This document shows, piece after piece, positions 60,684 through 64,000 of a DNA stretch of 64,000 nt. Where the stretch lies: positions 62,001 through 126,000 of the forward strand of contig NZ_JABERD010000002.1 in the NCBI RefSeq assembly GCF_013044505.1, read 5' to 3'. The first letter of the stretch is position 1. Every line of letters begins with the position of its first letter. Source of the stretch: Streptomyces sp. S3(2020). GTDB lineage: Bacteria; Actinomycetota; Actinomycetes; Streptomycetales; Streptomycetaceae. The notes beneath the pieces are model-generated. The model did no database searches. It saw only the letters and a program-made list of their open reading frames with translations, and was not told the DNA's origin. The position numbers and the translations under genes were made by a program.

Positions 60684-61988
60684 CTAGATGTCCTGGGTCC
60701 GAGGACTGTCGAGCATGGTCTTCACCTCGTCCGAGACCAGGTCGGGCGGTGGGTTCGTGATGTTGGCCGTGCCGTTGCCCGTCATCAGGCGGTTGTTGTC
60801 GGTCACGTGCCGCAGGCCCAGGACGTGCCCGATCTCATGCCCCAGTGTCCACTGTGTCGCACCCTGCGCCACGACGGCACCCGGGCGGCCGGCGGGATGC
60901 GCCGCGCAGCCGTTGAACGGCGGCACCGTCGACCGTACGAAGTAGGCGACGACGTCGTCGGGACCCGCGTTGTTGCGATGGGCGAAGAGCTCGTTCTGCT
61001 CGGCCGTCGTCTGTCCGCTCACGCACTGTCCGACGTCGATGTCGTTGAGGGCCGGCAGGTTCAGACTCTCGGTAGACGCCAGTTCCACGGCGATGCCCGC
61101 GGTCGCGTACACCTCCCGCATGCGTGCCACGGCGTCGGTGACGGACACGTTCGGAGCGGTGAGGACCTTGGCGTGCAGCCGCACGGTGGGGACCTGTGTC
61201 CACCACTTGTGCCACATCGCGCTGTCGGTACCGGCGACGAACGTGTCGATCCGGTTCGGTCCCCACGAGACGGCGGCGGGCGCGCTGGTCAGCACACCAC
61301 CGAGACTCTCCCAGCCCGACCAGCCGTTCTGGAACCACTTGTGCCACAACGCCGAGTCGGTGCCCGCGACGAAGACGTCGAGCCGCCCGGACGACCAACT
61401 CGCCACGGACGGGGCGGAAGTGAGCACACCGCCCAGGCTCTCCCAGCCCGACCAGCCGTTCTGGAACCACTTGTGCCACAGCGCCGCGTTCGTGCCGGCG
61501 CCGAAGACGTCGATACGGCCGTTGCTCCAGGAGACGGCGGCGGGTGCGCTGGTCAGCACACCACCGAGACTCTCCCAGCCCGACCAGCCGTTCTGGAACC
61601 ACTTGTGCCACAACGCCGAGTCCGTCCCCCGCACGAAGACGTCGAGCCGCCCGGACGACCAACTCGCCACGGACGGGGCGGAAGTGAGCACACCGCCCAG
61701 GCTCTCCCAGCCCGACCAGCCGTTCTGATACCACTTGTGCCACAGGGCGGAGTCCGTGCCCCGCACGAAGACGTCGATACGGCCGTTCCCCCAGGAGACC
61801 GCGGCGGGCTCCGAGGTGAGGATGCCGCCGAGGCTCTCCCAGTTCGACCAGCCGTTCTGGTACCACTTGTGCCACAGCGCGGAGTTGGTCCCGCGCACGA
61901 ACGTGTCCAGCCGCCCCGAGGTCCAGGACGACACACCGGGGCCGCTCGTCAGCGTGCCCCCGAGACTCTCCCAGCCCAGCCACGTCAT
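60684..61988 (-). CDS. Beta-propeller (PLL-like) lectin fused to metzincin protease
   Basis: Residues 3-275 hold six 44-residue propeller blades, each with 'GWESLGG.LTS.P', 'SW..GR.DVF', 'GT.SALWHKW.QNGWS', like Photorhabdus PLL-type lectins. From about 290 to 434 lies a zinc metalloprotease with '[14 protein letters not shown]' (HExxHxxGxxH). There is no signal peptide, membrane helix or pro-region. AAGGGGGAA precedes the ATG. The gene is coupled to the HEAT-repeat gene. A surface-binding protease delivered by a non-classical route is one inference; a cytosolic enzyme is another. Substrate unknown. Confidence 0.88.
   Translation of the reverse strand: MTWLGWESLGGTLTSGPGVSSWTSGRLDTFVRGTNSALWHKWYQNGWSNWESLGGILTSEPAAVSWGNGRIDVFVRGTDSALWHKWYQNGWSGWESLGGVLTSAPSVASWSSGRLDVFVRGTDSALWHKWFQNGWSGWESLGGVLTSAPAAVSWSNGRIDVFGAGTNAALWHKWFQNGWSGWESLGGVLTSAPSVASWSSGRLDVFVAGTDSALWHKWFQNGWSGWESLGGVLTSAPAAVSWGPNRIDTFVAGTDSAMWHKWWTQVPTVRLHAKVLTAPNVSVTDAVARMREVYATAGIAVELASTESLNLPALNDIDVGQCVSGQTTAEQNELFAHRNNAGPDDVVAYFVRSTVPPFNGCAAHPAGRPGAVVAQGATQWTLGHEIGHVLGLRHVTDNNRLMTGNGTANITNPPPDLVSDEVKTMLDSPRTQDI
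61190..61985 (-). repeat. Six 132-bp blade repeats with 264-bp higher-order duplication
   Basis: The propeller coding region repeats every 132 bases (44 codons) and alternates between two blade subtypes. The block from 61290 to 61553 recurs at 61554-61817, with its first half almost identical base for base. This points to a recent two-blade duplication rather than old divergence. Confidence 0.92.
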
Positions 61989-62288
61989 GGCATTCCCCCT
62001 TCACCCGCGGAACGCTTCGCGGAAGGCCCATGACGCTACTCGTCCGGCTTACGGCGGCTAAGCATGAAATCGGGCCATAAACATGACGATCAGCCATGTT
62101 CTACGGGAAACAGGGATATGCCAGAGATACCCACAGTGGAGGAACGGTGTGTGCCATATGCGTCCTGCCCGGGGCATGCCGCATGGGGCCGAACCGGATG
62201 TTGGCCGATACCGGACCCGACGGTCGTACGTCGGGTCCGGCAGCCGAGTGAACGTCCCTGCCGAGTGAACGTTCCTGCCGAGGTCCGG
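61989..62288. other. Intergenic region, 300 bases, no gene seen
   Basis: This gap lies between the ROK kinase stop and the lectin-protease start, both on the minus strand. It holds an A/T-richer patch near 62066-62120, a likely promoter region for the lectin-protease gene although I cannot fix -35 and -10 boxes, and a 17-base tandem repeat at 62244-62277. No ORF in it has coding character. Confidence 0.6.
62244..62277. repeat. 17-bp tandem repeat after ROK gene
   Basis: CCGAGTGAACGTYCCTG is present twice in tandem (62244-62260 and 62261-62277), just beyond the end of the ROK kinase gene. It differs by one base between copies. No function is apparent. Confidence 0.85.
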
Positions 62289-63236
62289 TCAGACCGTGGC
62301 CGCGTCCGTCCGCTTCGCGAGGGCGGCCGCCGCCGCACCCACCAGCCCCGCGTCGGTGCCCATCTGAGCCGGCGTCACCGCCAGACGCCGCACGAAGGAC
62401 AGGGTGGCGTAGTCGGTCAGGGCCTTGCGCAACGGTGCGAAGAGGACGTCGCCCGCCTTGCCCACACCGCCGCCGATCACCGCGATGTCGATCTCGACGA
62501 GTGTCGCGGTGGCGGCGATTCCGGCGGCCAGGGCCTGGGCGGCCCGTTCGAAGGAGGCCACCGCGACCGGGTCGCCGGCCCGGGCGGCCGCGGCCACCGC
62601 CGCGGCGGAGGTGTCGCCGTCGGGGCCGGGGCGCCAGCCGTTCTCCACGGCCCGGCGGGCGATGTTCGGACCGCTCGCGATGCGCTCCACACAGCCGCGC
62701 GAACCGCACGCGCACGGGTCCCCGTCCACGTCCACGCTGATGTGGCCGATGTGTCCCGCGTTGCCCGTCGGACCCGGGTGCAGACGGCCGTTGAGGACCA
62801 GGCCGCCGCCGACACCCGTCGAGACGACCATGCACAGCGCGTTGTCATGGCCGCGGGCCGCGCCCTGCCAGTGCTCGGCCGCGGTGATCGCCACGCCGTC
62901 GCCGATCAGCTCGACGGGCAGCCCACCCGTCGCCTCCCGGACCCGCCGGACCAGCGGATAGTCGCGCCAGCCGGGCACGTTGACCGGGCTCACGGTGCCC
63001 GCGGAGGCGTCCACGGGCCCCGCGCTGCCGATACCGAGGGCGGAGGCGCGTCCCCACAGCGTCGACGCGGTGAGCTCGCCGAGCACCTCCTCGACGGCAC
63101 CCATCACGGTCTCGCCGTCCTCCTTGGCGGGCGTGGCGCGCTGGGCTCGCACCAGGATCCGGCCGTGGTCGTCGACCAGCGCCCCGGCGATCTTGGTGCC
63201 GCCGATGTCGAGCGCGGCCACGAGGTCGGTGTGCAT
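62289..63236 (-). CDS. ROK-family sugar kinase
   Basis: The 315-residue protein has the ATP-binding start 'VAALDIGGTKIAGALVD', the active-site region 'PVELIGDGVAITAAEHWQGAARG', 'CMVVSTGVGGGLVLNGRLHPGPTGNAGHIGHISVD' and the ROK zinc motif 'CACGSRGCVERIASG'. It lacks a DNA-binding domain, so it is a kinase, probably for glucose, N-acetylglucosamine or mannose, rather than an NagC-type repressor. It is divergent from a LacI regulator with a perfect palindrome between them, suggesting control by that regulator. Confidence 0.93.
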   Translation of the reverse strand: MHTDLVAALDIGGTKIAGALVDDHGRILVRAQRATPAKEDGETVMGAVEEVLGELTASTLWGRASALGIGSAGPVDASAGTVSPVNVPGWRDYPLVRRVREATGGLPVELIGDGVAITAAEHWQGAARGHDNALCMVVSTGVGGGLVLNGRLHPGPTGNAGHIGHISVDVDGDPCACGSRGCVERIASGPNIARRAVENGWRPGPDGDTSAAAVAAAARAGDPVAVASFERAAQALAAGIAATATLVEIDIAVIGGGVGKAGDVLFAPLRKALTDYATLSFVRRLAVTPAQMGTDAGLVGAAAAALAKRTDAATV

Positions 63237-63334
63237 CAGTGTGTGATCTCCCGGTCAACCATGAGCGAGTGTGGGCCGATCCCGGGGTGGGGGCACGGAA
63301 CCGGAGATTGCGGTGGACAGTGTCCCCCGCATCT

Positions 63335-63346
63335 GACAACGTTGTC
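63335..63346. promoter_or_regulatory. GACAACGTTGTC palindrome, likely LacI operator
   Basis: This perfect 12-bp palindrome has the central CG of LacI-family operators. It lies in the 193-base region between the ROK kinase and a LacI gene, about 98 bases before each start, and could serve both. Confidence 0.7.
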
Positions 63347-63429
63347 CAGGCTCTATGCTCGACGCCACATCCTCATACAAAATCATGGCCGCCGCACCTT
63401 CCCGGACGACAGGAACAGGACGCCGCATC

Positions 63430-64000
63430 GTGCCCGACTCCACCCGCCGCGCAGACCGCCTCTCCGCCACGCGTTACGGCAACCGTCCGACGATGAAGGA
63501 CGTGGCCGCGCGCGCCGGGGTCGGCCTCAAGACGGTCTCCCGTGTGGTCAACGGCGAACCGGGCGTCACACCGGAGACCGAGCGCCGGGTCCAGGAGGCC
63601 ATCGACGCGCTCGGCTTCCGCCGCAACGACAGCGCGCGGGTGCTGCGCAAGGGCAGCACCGCCAGTATCGGGCTGGTCCTGGAGGACCTCGCGGACCCTT
63701 TCTACGGTCCGCTGAGCCGCTCCGTCGAGGAGGTGGCCCGTGCCCACGGCGCCCTGCTGATCAACGGTTCCAGCGCGGAGGACCCGGACCGCGAGCAGGA
63801 GTTGGTGCTGGCGCTGTGCGCACGGCGGGTGGACGGCCTGGTGGTCATCCCGGCCGGTGACGACCACCGGTATCTGGAGCCGGAGCTGAAGGCGGGCGTC
63901 GCCACGGTGTTCGTGGACCGTCCGGCCGGACAGATCGACGCCGACGTCGTCCTCTCCGACAACTTCGGCGGCGCCCGCGACGGTGTCGCCCACCTCATCG
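63430..64000 (+). CDS. LacI-family regulator, cut off by the window end
   Basis: The first 190 codons are present and the frame is still open at the edge. The HTH is 'TMKDVAARAGVGLKTVSRVVNGEPGVTPETERRVQEAI' followed by the hinge 'RNDSARVLRKG', then 'SIGLVLEDLADPFYGPLSRSVEEVARAHGALLINGSSAEDPDREQELV', the start of the effector domain. The GTG at 63430 is likely; the ATG at 63493 would lose little. It probably controls the divergent ROK kinase and sugar genes to the right. Confidence 0.9.
   Translation, partial: MPDSTRRADRLSATRYGNRPTMKDVAARAGVGLKTVSRVVNGEPGVTPETERRVQEAIDALGFRRNDSARVLRKGSTASIGLVLEDLADPFYGPLSRSVEEVARAHGALLINGSSAEDPDREQELVLALCARRVDGLVVIPAGDDHRYLEPELKAGVATVFVDRPAGQIDADVVLSDNFGGARDGVAHLI

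Noticed and set aside
58125..62033. A 1,302-codon plus-strand frame across several genes
   Set aside because: It runs antisense to the TmrB-NUDIX, HEAT and lectin-protease genes and in another frame over the kinase gene. It has no recognisable domain; the genes opposite have clear motifs.

Overview
The window is very GC-rich DNA with strong third-position G/C bias, many GTG starts, GGAGG-type ribosome binding sites, and gene families typical of filamentous actinomycetes: a mycothiol-dependent DinB-like enzyme, an F420-type nitroreductase, DUF6629, EboA/EboE, the RHH-DUF4097-DrrAB set, and LacI regulators paired with secreted hydrolases. It is almost certainly a Streptomyces chromosome, probably accessory/arm-type sequence. 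No rRNA, tRNA, CRISPR array, integrase or intact insertion sequence was found.

Layout. 0-8.6 kb: an iron/cobalamin-type binding lipoprotein, a GNAT enzyme, a CGNR regulator, a secreted GH5 glycosidase divergent from a LacI repressor with a perfect 20-bp operator between them, a NACHT NTPase whose N-terminal membrane helix is separated from the rest by an in-frame TGA, and a secreted S1 protease. 8.6-19.8 kb: a compact biosynthetic cluster made of one 2,712-residue protein (CoA-ligase, ACP, KS, AT, DH, KR, ACP, TE), a flavin halogenase resembling those acting on carrier-bound phenols, and an exporter. 19.8-23.3 kb: an RHH regulator, DUF4097 protein and DrrA/DrrB-like ABC exporter behind a phased operator array. 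23.4-30.6 kb: a leftward operon of EBO/EDB 'metabolite traffic' genes (EboC, isomerase, EboA, TatD/EboB, EboE, EboF) ending in a cytochrome P450. 30.6-37.2 kb: a hydroxyquinol pathway (flavin monooxygenase, ring-cleavage dioxygenase, maleylacetate reductase, YceI protein) divergent from a Fis-type regulator.

37.3-44.1 kb: surface and sugar functions (secreted small protein, sortase, RICIN/beta-helix protein, ThuA, Gfo/Idh/MocA oxidoreductase) and a GCS2-type ligase. 44.2-49.0 kb: a VOC protein, a frameshifted remnant of a nitronate monooxygenase, a cyclodipeptide synthase with a possible 53-codon ORF just upstream, DUF6629, an MFS carrier and a mycothiol-dependent enzyme. 49.0-55.9 kb: MarR/DHA2 exporter pair, small membrane protein, NarL-type two-component system, TetR/F420-type nitroreductase pair separated by a 19-bp-phased operator array, and a geranylgeranyl-reductase-type flavoprotein. 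56-64 kb: M20 dipeptidase, kinase-fold protein, TmrB-NUDIX fusion, small secreted protein, HEAT protein, beta-propeller-lectin/metalloprotease, ROK sugar kinase, and the start of a LacI regulator.

How they fit together: the PKS, halogenase and exporter can be read as a self-contained pathway to a chlorinated aryl-polyketide acid or lactone. The EBO operon with its terminal P450 looks like a processing and periplasmic-delivery system for an unidentified metabolite; it lacks the sugar-phosphate cyclase usually found with it. A link between the EBO operon and the PKS 4 kb away is possible but not shown. Several regulators (LacI, RHH, MarR, TetR, Fis-type) have recognisable palindromic or phased operator candidates beside their targets. 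All functional calls are from reading protein sequence; no database search was run.
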